Origin: Streptomyces sp. NBC_01288
Lineage (GTDB): Bacteria; Actinomycetota; Actinomycetes; Streptomycetales; Streptomycetaceae
NCBI RefSeq assembly: GCF_035982055.1
Contig: NZ_CP108427.1
Coordinates: forward strand, 2,480,001 to 2,544,000
Direction: 5' to 3'
Length of the DNA stretch: 64,000 bases
The notes under the pieces: model-generated
Databases searched by the model: none
The model's input: only the letters and a program-made list of their open reading frames with translations
Told to the model about the DNA's origin: nothing
In this document: positions 62,801 through 64,000 of the stretch, one piece after another
Layout: each line of letters opens with the position of its first letter
Numbering within the stretch: position 1 is the stretch's first letter
Program-made: the position numbers and the translations under genes

Positions 62801-64000
62801 GACTGCCACACCGAGCGCCTCGTAGACCTGACGGTGCAGCCCCGCGATCACCTCGTCGGAGAACGGCTCCGGGTACACCAGCCCGACCGTCCCGTCCGGG
62901 AGCGCGCCGTAGGAGGTCACATAGGTGGACCGGGGTCGGCCCCGCGGGGACGGCTGTGCGGTCGGGGCCTGGGAGGTGGGCCAGGTGAGCGAGTCCTCGG
63001 TGGGGATGGGAGTCGTGTCGGGGTCCAGGGCCGGAGTGGTGGTGTTCTGGCCCGCGTGGTCGTGGAGTTGAGGGCCCGCGGAGGTGACGTTCTCGATCGT
63101 GCGGAGATAGCGGCGGGGAATGTGAACGGGCGTCTGTGTGGTGGCCATGACGCCGGTGGTCCGGACGGTGGTGCTGTTCGGGTGGTTGCGCAACAGGAAG
63201 TCGTTGTCGCGCTGTTCGTCCGGCAGGCCGAGGTAGTGCAGGACTTCGTGGAGGAGATCCTCGTCGGAGTGGTTGGCGTCCAGGTGGAGTTGGTCGGCTC
63301 GGGACGGCTTGGCGGTGTCGGTGAGGGTGATCGTCTCGGGGTGGTCCGGGTCGGCGATCAGGTTCAGGTTGATGTGCAACTGATCGCCCGAACTGGGCAG
63401 CGCCAGACCGGAGTTGAGGTGCGTGTCCAGGAGACGGGTGATGCGGTCCTGGAGTTGGGTGGTCAGCGCCGGGTCGGTGGCGGTGACCGGGAGGTTGAGC
63501 GTGTAGTCCCGTATCCACTGACCGTTGGGCGCCTGGATACGACGGATGGTGGCACGGACGAGCGTCGTCGCACCGCTGAGGACCCCGGGCCGGGGCGAGT
63601 TGGACTGATCCGCGTGCGGATCGAACCGCTCGGTCGAATGCACGGCAGGACGGGCATACGGGCGCAGACCGTGCCACGTGTCCTTCGGAGCCGGGCCAAC
63701 GACACGGGACGCGGGCCGCTCGTCGTCGGCGTCACGGGGCGGCGCGGGACGGTAACGCCCGTCCGGCTGAACGCTGTTGGCGTCCTCGGGACCCCGGGGT
63801 GCCGGCGCCGGGGTGATGGTGGTCGGGTCGACGGTGAGGGGCCCCGCGTCGGTGGCGTTGTAGTGGTTCAGGCCCGTGTAGTGGACCTCCAGGACCCGGG
63901 TGGCGGCGGGTGAGCCGACGCGGGTGACGGTGGCGAGGCCGTTCGACGGGTCCGGCCGCAGCACCTCGACGGCCACGTCCAGGGTGTCCGCCAGCAGCGG
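38327..64000 (-). CDS. giant repeat protein with OTU and metzincin protease modules (lonely-Cys type), 5' end outside window
   Basis: One uninterrupted minus-strand frame of more than 8,550 codons; the start lies beyond 64000. In protein order: the end of an OTU module, then unit 1, OTU 2, unit 2, OTU 3, unit 3, an acidic tail and a C-terminal domain. Each unit begins with a linker (RGPEDANSVQPDGRYRP). Next is a metzincin-like module (HEVLHYLGLPDE plus Met-turn TTGVM), about 1,700 residues of beta-rich sequence without recognised family, and a coiled coil. Units 1 and 2 add a Lys/Thr/Pro-rich linker before the next OTU. I see only two cysteines, both OTU nucleophiles. No membrane segment is seen in the visible part; the N-terminus is not available to judge export. 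It is probably a self-processing protease/toxin-like polyprotein, with role unknown. Names such as 'lonely Cys domain-containing protein' are used for giants of this kind; that link is from memory. Confidence 0.88.
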   Translation of the reverse strand, partial: PLLADTLDVAVEVLRPDPSNGLATVTRVGSPAATRVLEVHYTGLNHYNATDAGPLTVDPTTITPAPAPRGPEDANSVQPDGRYRPAPPRDADDERPASRVVGPAPKDTWHGLRPYARPAVHSTERFDPHADQSNSPRPGVLSGATTLVRATIRRIQAPNGQWIRDYTLNLPVTATDPALTTQLQDRITRLLDTHLNSGLALPSSGDQLHINLNLIADPDHPETITLTDTAKPSRADQLHLDANHSDEDLLHEVLHYLGLPDEQRDNDFLLRNHPNSTTVRTTGVMATTQTPVHIPRRYLRTIENVTSAGPQLHDHAGQNTTTPALDPDTTPIPTEDSLTWPTSQAPTAQPSPRGRPRSTYVTSYGALPDGTVGLVYPEPFSDEVIAGLHRQVYEALGVAVDNPPESVREQVRDGLSRENLALQLPYLRSNGGHRITVQVGGHDRTVDVQLTLSDARTSLRQGRFDPRDPDKHVERRGFGTRENFSSQPSGTYRTIQAPWTGTFPITAPTAVRALDGSVTLSVTHNQAGDATTVTQAVQTTSSQRSNEPSDPVEFTTHWRVRVDGPAVTAAPTAPTAPATAPATDGWSDPVSHGSTTIWFPRHLTTADPARGSLPAPAVTDALPLYGVDSVIDPRALYEHVHQAFDTHLDATAAGQVADFLSEQVLRGTLPMQIHDGLYSPVITDAHGNAVGMLHLVTTPGTSTPQRQSTAGQINLESHLVNTAKVDLSSKYTSGIGVSGTAAVALTGDHGQGHPDASRTIGGSLGLRLQGQMTVTNTYSASSSAGTMHAIRTNQSHLLAPTEVTYQVTLIQPDGNHLQAPALHRPHGMDLRLLSGTTAAGRAPTIAERRALPHSLERLDGIGLSAAPLGVTGTHELFNEAETWLRREGFLPPDPTAPAPTGVGGRVRQTARNHEPEHQIRLHAQLNNLRRLKEARSRTGLRAATDAMVDGGHALHFEVPNTTDTGVRRVRLLLTADRDTGQPSIHDRVLPGIQVMGLAQMAGSDAEQRGESYSGAFGVLGSLGGPLGDWGGIAFGGDYQYGGQITHGDTVGGATGHDQFFIATNQDSHAFDVPVRLALDLYADDGVEPSERFGRHANQADQAAQAANLAPTVPGAPPVAIVPPVAPAPTVTGSLRLAVPGGRTLAPSTSPARADGAPRDVNATDTDRLDATDDQGTPRPGLVRIPDDALIDTVRGSAAIESVFRRAAREIRHQARQAAPVIPANGPILPVAAPAVPAEPQRASLFPLAGQGLLDSRTRAAETRHAAITPGSLVAHGHELFKNSYVVEGLSLPGTFADGQYSLEIQAVAHRPRLLDTTRQYLETGVSATDNAQQLKSLGKSDQFGGTGSATQNSSTPAAQGTSEPNKNQLSPAVRLNKVSRTDISDTLAASTGVNRTPTESGTLHRVVADVTYVVTVRAGSRTLGNGIRDLGTIDPVTFAVDVPDGVQFLMTQGQLDRDARWMGSVNGLTPAPVQGQAPLPGAYVRNRQLGLGGVLSVSEYENVPAPAPAAAPAPAAGAPIPLAQLNNEVERRGQVGRRLRALVETEAPGVFTPGHAGHQPGVLSRITQLTSTAGLRSLPGRGRDGTPRRATTRFHFRHHGYGGERLVEVMLRATPRRAQNLAAVRGISTPGSGLEQWQSHTAAGRSVTRASAGQAQLPVTPGVRYLRPDQGPDPLTTDRAELGFTPQSADSVSARRATTADNRFWLRTDNGADFDDLRYDYDLTVRSALVVDWPPNVIGGFIQHGVIAWSDADGDVRQWIDRLLAGGNERTDTVPVRLALRFTGTETNVPVPTAAMTAAFAESAESGTDPRNFLRPAGPYLADAHMFHPVGPTPAFHFDSWAHLETALNNVAPRRLGGWHEQITSVSVEGQAVRLGQLIQAGRVSLDRPRLVADLTSTMPGTAPFEGAPGQAPSIAVTLYNPRRSTHADDVTLDQLHNTTDTVSTAAGADHSLATSFTYRLSGEDNNRQLGGINVPLAQRQTLPSAFGGTTTGSRRDWLKSGSTSAPANGARGTRSYVVDADVHLLVEGPQGTRHVTGTVTLRIEERDLLGHGLLAPGETPPNLHDLPALVPDWATAEPHTLPERLNSAIPAGSHGVQVWVALGADPQGTRLGQALYGASRAAVLGNRPLELMTRDPQGIRRWEFTPDGALATSDPDLTIAWDAFDAQAELLYTATEVLADTPQLLNVLTTSRREAIQEYTDVAETHQEAQRALKNATDAHKQAQKTAVGSAAAEREAGARVVRLTQELAEARRTATTLPPVIERHERDETQGRHDLQTALTELTRAENAARAAARQAADNGQSSTDAPAPAASGAPRLHTPAADVAADPGVQAALPAITAADNAIRQATTALTAARSALTEARTAVADRPAEISTAREDHGKAVEKADEDAAAEVAAADDLQTATRDETDARDRVTEAQDEVARQNGLVAAAVTAQQRAATDQMAATDALGDLSGDVHDSAPTPEQSLRTTFATTPPRWPAPDGRAAPLPAGGQTHTPAPATTTNAGTTGTTPTPTTSQPQPKKSGPSKSGTSNAKTDKGKDNKGKKPATGKSTALDKGKAKSPLVQSPPRTGTSPAAPQSPYVAPAGRVVATPGDGYCLLYAVIGSAPDLVSTRLRQADPSFPAGTAFWLARPDDVQNTLRTLTGRPQTSNRGTGHLRAARQGLQNLVRARLAAARDGGRPLPPQVLGQLRGVLVGQFARTVENATDAAVTNQLNVYGIQGVTRTEDLDPLDLQIRYTQAITAPDAPPPLIGNPPSNRRMFAYLRSAGALPTPADMTPAERRWLLTAGYHRSTVPLTQGEALLLDSAVDTWSDSWADPVGDTFLPLLADTLEAPIHVFEPVTDTTAGPRGIVLRYGPTNTNTPALEVRYTGLNHYSASDANAANITPAPAPRGPEDVNSVQPDGRYRPAPARDAGDERPASRVVDPAPKDTWHGLRSHARPAVHSTERFDPHADQSNSPRPGVLSGATTLVRATVRRIQAPNGQWIRDYTLNLPVTTTDPALTPQLNERISGLLDTHLNSGLALPSSGDQLHINLNLIADPDHPETIALTDTPKPARADQLHLDANHSDEDLLHEVLHYLGLPDEQRDNDFLLRNHPNSTTVRTTGVMAGTQDPVHIPHRYLRTIENVTAAGPQLHDHTGQDETTPVRDPDTTPIPADAPLTWPTANAPTAQPPAQVQLPSTYVNSYGALPDGTVGLVYAEPFSDEVIAGLHGQVYEALGLDAENPPESVREQVRGELSRENLALQLPYLRSNGGLRITVRVGGRDRTVDVQLTLSDARTSLRQGRFDPRDADKHVERRGFGTRENFSGQPSGTYRTFQVPWTGSWPITAPTAVRAVDGSLTAAITHNQASDATTVTQAVQTTSSQRSNEPSDPVEFSTRWRVRVDAPAVTAPTTTTTPAPDGWGTAESHGPTTIWFPRHLTTPDPAPGSLPAPAAMADLPLYGVDSVIDPRALYEHVHQTFHADLDDTAAGQVSDFLSEQVLRGTLPMQVDGGIYSPVVTDADGNAVGMLHLVTTPAVGIPLRQSTPGQINLESHLVNTAKVDLSSKYTSGIGVSGSGAAALTGDHSQGHPDASSTIGGSLGLRGQTQATVTNTYSASSSAGTMHAVRTNRGHLLTPSGVTYQVTLIRPDGTETRAPALTRTHGMDLRVLSKADATGHTPTAAETRELPDSLERLDGIGLSAAPLDVTGTDGLFDEAETWLRREGFLPPSPTAPAPTGVGARLKQAVRDHEPEHQIRLHAQLNNLRRLREARSRTGLRAATDAMVDGGHSLHFEVPNSSDTGVRRVRLLLTADRDTGQASTHHLVLPGIQVMGLAQMAGSDAEQRGESYGGALGPMASVSGPTGSWGSIGFGADYQYGHQVTHGDTVGGATSHDQFYIGTGQDSHEFRVPVRLALDLYADDGDQPSERFGRNVNQALAPAAAPAPTVPGAPPVAPALPVAPAPTVTGSLRLAVPDGRTHAPSATPAAPAARADGAPRRPNAADRARLDATDATGTPRPELVRIPDDALIDTVRGSAAIESVFQRAATVIRNQAQPTPPATTGTGPILPVTAPATTGTAPATTGTAPAPPPRDGISPLAGRGLTDSRTRATETRHAAITPGSLVAHGHELFKNSYVVEGLSLPGTFADGQYSLEIQAVAHRPRLLDTTRQYLETGVSATDNAQQLKSLGKSHQFGGSGVLTQNPPPQPAGQGNTGPESDGSVSTSQTSGTSYKGLFNPSARLGYVARTDTSDTLAASTGVNRTPTESGTLHRVVADVTYLVTVRAGSRTLLNGVGEPGTVDPVTFAVDVPDGLQFLMTQGQLARDARWMGSVQGLTPAPAPALTAALPAPYTRNRELGLGGVLSVIEYDRPVAAPVPTTGPTAGQVPLGPVNPRERRGQVGRELLALVEAEAPGAVTPGHSGYQQGVHSRVAQLTSSAGLRSLPGRGPDGTPRRATTRFHFRHHGHGGERLVEVTLTARPRRTQNLAGVRGSSTPGSGLEQWQSHTSAGRTTTRASVRQKQLPVTLTTRYLRPNQGLDPAKTDRAAPVFTPQAATSISARRATTADNRFWLRTDNGADFDGLQYDYELSVRSALVTDWPPNVIGGLIQNGVIAWSDADGDVRRWIDELMARGNPRTSTVPVRLTLRFTGTETALPGVGGPVPVNAPSVVSGADPRNTVRPAGPAAGPYLADAQMFHPVGPTPAFHFDGWAHLETALNDVAPRGGRGWHSQITSVSVEGQAVRLGQLIQAGRVSLDRPRLAADLTRKMPGTTPFEGAPDQPPSIAVTLYNPRRSTHADDVTLDQLHNTTDTVSTAAGADHSLATSFTELLSGDDDNHEIAGISVPLAQRQTQPSTFGGTTTGSRRDWLKSGSTAAPANGARGTRSYVVDADAHLLVEGPEGTRHVTGTVTLRIEERDLLGHGLLTPGETPPNLHDLPALVPDWATAEPHTLPERLNSAIPAGSHGVQVWVALGADPQGEHLGQALYAASRTAVLGNRPLELMTRDPQGIRRWEFTPEGALVTADPDLATAWNAFDAQAELLHTATDTLADTPQRLNLLTGALQQANRAHTAAVAAHGKARLAVKNATDAHTDAKMAAADAAEAARKAEALVARLKRDLAEARNTVTTLPSVIERHERDETKGHHDLRTALAALTRAENTVREERAAAARAAAQQGARNGQLSATPAPVAPGAPRSHTPAADVAADPRVQAALPAITAADNAIQQATTALTTARPVLARAEHIVEVGPDRISEEEDNHEEAVEEAQEAAAAEVDAADGLRVAQRIETAAQARVTAAETEVARRNGLVAAAVTAQLQAAADQMSAAAALPGLSSDVQDSAPTPEQSLRTTFATTPPRWPAPDGRAAPLLAGGQTHTPAPATTTGTTTNAGTTGTTPTSTTPKPKPKKSGPPKSGTSNAQTDNTGKAGKDKKTGLDKGKAKATTSPPGTTPAAPPTPYVDPTGNAVQTPGDGNCLLYAVIGSAPHLVRTRLQQAAATGTVPALAPATAAWLARPDDVQRALTTMARNPQANDRGSNQLRAARQELQDLVLARLAAAQNGSRPLPPQVLGQLRGVLVTPFTGAVQNMTAAQIDNELVRYGIQGVTHAEDLDPVDLQTRYLQALSAPGAPPALTGAAPSNRRMFAYLRAVNGLPTPATMTTDERRSLLIAGYHRSTAPLSQDEANMLGSAVGNWSAAWANPIGDTFLPLLADTLDAPIHVFQPMPAPLAGTTANGGPRGIALRYGPTTNTPALEVHYTGLNHYSASAANASITTSQAPRGPGDANSVQPDGRYRPAPARDADDERPASRVVDLAPKDSWHGLRPHARPAVHSTERFDAHADQSNSPRPGVLSGATTLVRATIRRIQAPNGQWIRDYTLNLPVTATDPALATQLQDRITRLLDTHLNSGLALPSSGDQLHINLNLVADPDHSETITLTDSAKPSRADQLHLDINHSDEDLLHEVLHYLGLPDEQRDNDFLLRNHPNSTTVQTTGVMATTQDPVHIPHRYLRTIENVTAAGPQLHDHTGQDVTTAAQDPDTTPIPTDTPLTWPTSNAPVAAPSSTYVRDYGLQQDGNVGLVLLEPLSADVVRGLHQQVMTALGLGNAPDTHPVREQLRTVASAEALVLNLPYLRGSLGFRIRVTVDGRERDVDLRMGLSDPRAAARYGQAEGAVRDVRVERRGIGSQESVSSEVSGNIRTVMLPWTALFPVGRAIPVRGVDAALTLALTLNQLSSSASVASVVTSTTAQRSNEPSEPYDFTAGWEVRVDTPALAAPLNWSPEQSHGPVTLWFPQHLARDEDGELPEAAHPDALPIWGVDTVREPGRLLAETLRHFAGPLRNLGKDSLAELETFLSEPLLRGTLPMQRETGVFSPVLLDRSGRALGMFQLRTDVVVGEPLRQTVDGKVNLESHLTQSVKIDAQSKFSSGASLSGSVGPALTGDHSEGHPAATRRVGGGVLGRVSVQAGTSDALNQSAGASLMHEVRTKRGHLLAPASVEHTLVFHRPGGGRDTFEPGEWRAGMHLRVMTAEDARGHVPTPEELRRLPAELEHLRSIGASATPLAVEDAERLFVPAENWLRREGFLPADDNARNRVLPDEALVQAQLNNLRRFEQTRSQIGLRAAVDAMLDGGHSLFLEIPTLTGSRRVRLVLSAERGEGESTHTRVLPHVETIGLVSLSTVATDQNGSQYGVSYGAGGSFGIPVHDGAWTLGGTADHVRSHQVQHDNSVQLSLGHDQQFQGTGAGQRTEVFEVPATFALDLYQGSGEEPLERFAPLAAEEPYDPPGAPPPGPNDPPRPPPPDRVAGTLKLAVPTLRTLPADEPVPAAPAAHTVRAADDADRTALGLTDEHGTPLPDSVPLPDDSMVEVFRASAALDDAFRAVLGNTYQGHPARGLLDGVRDTVGGVTPAPLARVGRAVGESLAGADATDPTTVTAEMLSAARSPAALLARGHQVLKGAYVIEGLTLPGLAADEVLSVEIRGTLRRPRASAEITQYFETGLNAVDGAGQQRGVSSAAQWAGGFTAVRNSSSAQTPGSDQAAGNDGDVGGLGDGGMRRRADEPAQQEGSGSTTGSASRSATFNPSGRYTRTTRREKGRALASSTVVHRTATEGGAQHRVTADALLLVTFRRGTRNAVGNAIGQGEGRAVTVAVELPDAVRFFVSPAQIRRHRAWFATVPGLTMPAETPRSVPLPRRFIASREVGLGSVQAMDQYTDATRTVHRPDLLRQRLVALVEEEAPGTTRPGHASYLSGVDTRIADLTSTAGLRTLAGRGPGRAQRFRFRHVGYGGARLVEVTLSAEPDADDHALRQVRGHDGAPGAGIEQYLGHTPSAVTDRTSHSTRHSAFAQLQTRLPRPTGGPRTDRAAALLSADTVRGNSARVTRAAEDRHWLRTDNVADFDGVLYRVVATVRSSLTVDWLVDLPGGVLQHGVLSLTDADTPLAERIAHLFLGRRPRSITVYTAAALRFTGSEATGPHEPDARVAVRRSAEPLTPVGQRFTPGGPAPVFSFDAGTELAAALGEVAPDLTGSWRRLAASDSADATAVRVGELLQAGTIELDHPRGPAGVTTTMPGAYPFQGDPDTPPRLSVELYRPRPETDTGDVTIDRVRLSTVSAGSASHAGLTGSLSAQGAFSLHDSNRQLLGFTAPVLARPAQDPGTGAAVAGTRREWLKHGNTATPEDSRGTRSHEILADAFVTVHGPHGTRYVSGTVRLRPLERDLLGHGVTTGRTDTGVYDGASLIREAADAQVRNAPAHAVLRDWHRVSLRDLPTLLAHGIETDQDPARDDTAMLQLWLATDGSARQTARALYAASGTAALLRRPVELALRDGEGVRFRRFDVNGDPAGTPRADERGDAERDGGGPSSAGPSGAGQGGARRGGVGQGDAVHDAGWAAVRVQVRTLEEAARAEHAANTQERRLQDQVPDAQGVLNEAELPVRQAELDRDEAHAAADTAAAELAAAQRAVPLAERTDQERRARVARLTTDLRDQTERVTDATRVAGEFHDAVRTAEEELRAAEEAVREAAEAARQPGNSATRGRSSRRDDANSRSGEAGSPTRPQSRRNRASTTLDQARIEAEAADRAVDAARHAVNDTGRRLGLAEDVARHAAGILVRARDAAATATTADRTARAALIGATARHDQAVAARDDAQQAFDALRREIDDSLAEQARYAARQRNAEHDLTDAVTLLEARRAQAGEGTASLPTGSLAATPATWPRRTSRPAPARIETGPTAEPTAEPTAELVQDPQADIETEPQVAPQEPEFQPVGAENDTDEESGDDEGDPAGRHGQGGQQGQRGQDLGDGSESGEDESDEEDSDDEADEDDQAGRHGQGGQQGRREQDLGDGSESGEGESDDEDDADQHGRGSRHGDDVDADESGPDGSDEDEDEDEESDADADGGGANRQRGEGSGGSRYRPVVSRAQRPETFARSLAELLADSDTAPAWSRDRDPHSALLAWVQADVAAHGAPDDPRFPAPATEVSTDALAHIGALTEELRAQAILQNGMVTVVEAGLDDPARLALVLARPDTPFYVATLAALVVRDTGRPVRVISPGGRTQRFGPADGTPLTLYFDGNRFSVNPPAPEDD
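38880..39330 (-). repeat. acidic tail with ~126-bp tandem repeat
   Basis: Two adjacent copies of a segment encoding GRHGQGGQQG ... DLGDGSESGE(D/G)ESD (about 39113-39240 and 38998-39112) lie within a Asp/Glu-rich, disordered stretch ending DEDEDEDEESDADADGGG. Likely a spacer or calcium/cation-binding tail. Confidence 0.75.
39364..39399 (-). repeat. 12-bp tandem repeat x3 (TAEP)
   Basis: GTTCGGCCGTCG is repeated exactly three times, encoding TAEPTAEPTAEL in the giant protein. The in-frame 12-bp unit could expand or contract without breaking the frame. Confidence 0.85.
46031..46534 (-). other. metzincin-like protease module 3 of the giant protein
   Basis: From RPGVLSGATTLVRATIRR to YLRTIENV. 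The zinc motif HEVLHYLGLPDE (HEVLH codons 46178-46192) has the HExxHxxGxxD form of snapalysin-type (M7) metzincins, and TTGVMATTQ about 27 residues later supplies a Met-turn. All expected zinc ligands are present. Confidence 0.7.
46760..47700 (-). other. OTU-type cysteine-protease module 3 of the giant protein
   Basis: The N-terminal catalytic motif TPGDGNCLLYAVIGSAP matches the OTU signature D-G-N-C (Cys codon 47645-47647). The C-terminal motif LEVHYTGLNHYSA supplies the catalytic His (codon 46787-46789) preceded by FLPLLADTLDAPIHVF. About 310 residues lie between them, with a helical insertion, longer than the usual OTU core. OTU enzymes cleave peptide or isopeptide bonds; with no ubiquitin in bacteria, self-processing or an exported effector role is likely. 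Confidence 0.75.
54611..55118 (-). other. metzincin-like protease module 2 of the giant protein
   Basis: Same architecture as module 3; HEVLH codons 54761-54775, Met-turn TTGVMAGTQ. The zinc ligands His, His and Asp are intact. Confidence 0.7.
55340..56260 (-). other. OTU-type cysteine-protease module 2 of the giant protein
   Basis: As module 3, but the motif reads TPGDGYCLLYAV, with Tyr replacing the usual Asn before the Cys (codon 56201-56203). The His is in LNHYSASDAN (codon 55373-55375). Whether the Tyr variant is active is unknown. Confidence 0.75.
63087..63597 (-). other. metzincin-like protease module 1 of the giant protein
   Basis: Same architecture; HEVLH codons 63236-63250, Met-turn TTGVMATTQ. 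The zinc ligands are intact. Confidence 0.7.
63840..64000 (-). other. end of OTU module 1 of the giant protein (cut by window edge)
   Basis: LLADTLDVAVEVLRP and LEVHYTGLNHYNATDA, the last strands and catalytic-His region (His codon 63863-63865), are present; the Cys half lies beyond 64000. This shows the OTU-metzincin order repeats at least a third time upstream. Confidence 0.7.

Larger units (their letters stand above)
55325..63805 (-). repeat. repeat unit 1 of the giant protein
   Basis: About 8.48 kb containing metzincin 1, body, coiled coil (about 56560-57530), Lys-rich linker (about 56260-56540) and OTU 2. It shares long identical stretches with unit 2, such as NAVGMLHLVTT and TSGIGVSG in the body, and VLGNRPLELMTRDPQGIRRW. 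Confidence 0.9.

Overview
The window is chromosomal DNA of a Streptomyces or very close relative. The bias is strongly GC-rich at third codon positions, GTG starts with strong AAGGAG-type ribosome sites are common, and the gene content is typical: an LCP protein, rok7B7-xylFGH-dxs, an ngcEFG-type transporter, an XRE-MurA fusion and acnA. From memory, the order dxs / xylHGF / ROK regulator / ngcGFE ... acnA / murA matches the SCO5998-SCO6013 neighbourhood of S. coelicolor. This was not checked by alignment.

Layout. 1-4.1 kb: a partial beta-propeller-like gene, an LCP cell-wall ligase, a decayed secreted endonuclease/FG-GAP pseudogene, a second propeller-like paralogue and a NYN/PIN protein. 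4.1-7.7 kb: an amino-acid permease and dxs. 7.9-16.2 kb, all on the minus strand: a xylose-type ABC transporter (xylF, xylG, xylH), its adjacent ROK regulator, and a chitobiose/GlcNAc-type ABC transporter (ngcE, ngcF, ngcG) with a DasR-like site upstream. 16.5-28.7 kb is a secreted polysaccharide-degradation block: two GH92 alpha-mannosidase-type enzymes, each with a GACAACGTTGTC operator; an AA10 lytic polysaccharide monooxygenase with a perfect CebR-type box; a GH27 alpha-galactosidase-like enzyme; and two small unknown proteins. 28.7-31.0 kb: an OmpR-type two-component pair. 31.2-37.0 kb: aconitase with two overlapping iron-box-like sites, a methyltransferase, a DUF4236 peptide and a MurA paralogue carrying an N-terminal helix-turn-helix.

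37.05-64 kb is the unusual part. A single minus-strand frame of more than 8,550 codons runs off the right edge. It consists of three ~8.5 kb repeat units. Each unit carries a metzincin-like protease module (HEVLHYLGLPD plus a Met-turn), a long beta-rich body and a coiled coil, and the units are joined by OTU-type cysteine-protease modules (GDG[N/Y]C ... NHY). The only cysteines seen in the protein are the two OTU nucleophiles. The last unit ends in an acidic tandem-repeat tail and a small C-terminal domain that may be a degenerate OTU end. Immediately downstream is a membrane-anchored ricin-B lectin protein, probably co-transcribed. The giant resembles the proteins databases call 'lonely Cys domain-containing' and looks like a repeat-built, probably self-processing protease/toxin-like polyprotein.

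The carbon-use genes share a theme. Extracellular hydrolases and the oxidative LPMO release sugars, two ABC systems import them, and each segment has its own sugar-sensing operator (LacI-type, CebR, DasR, ROK).
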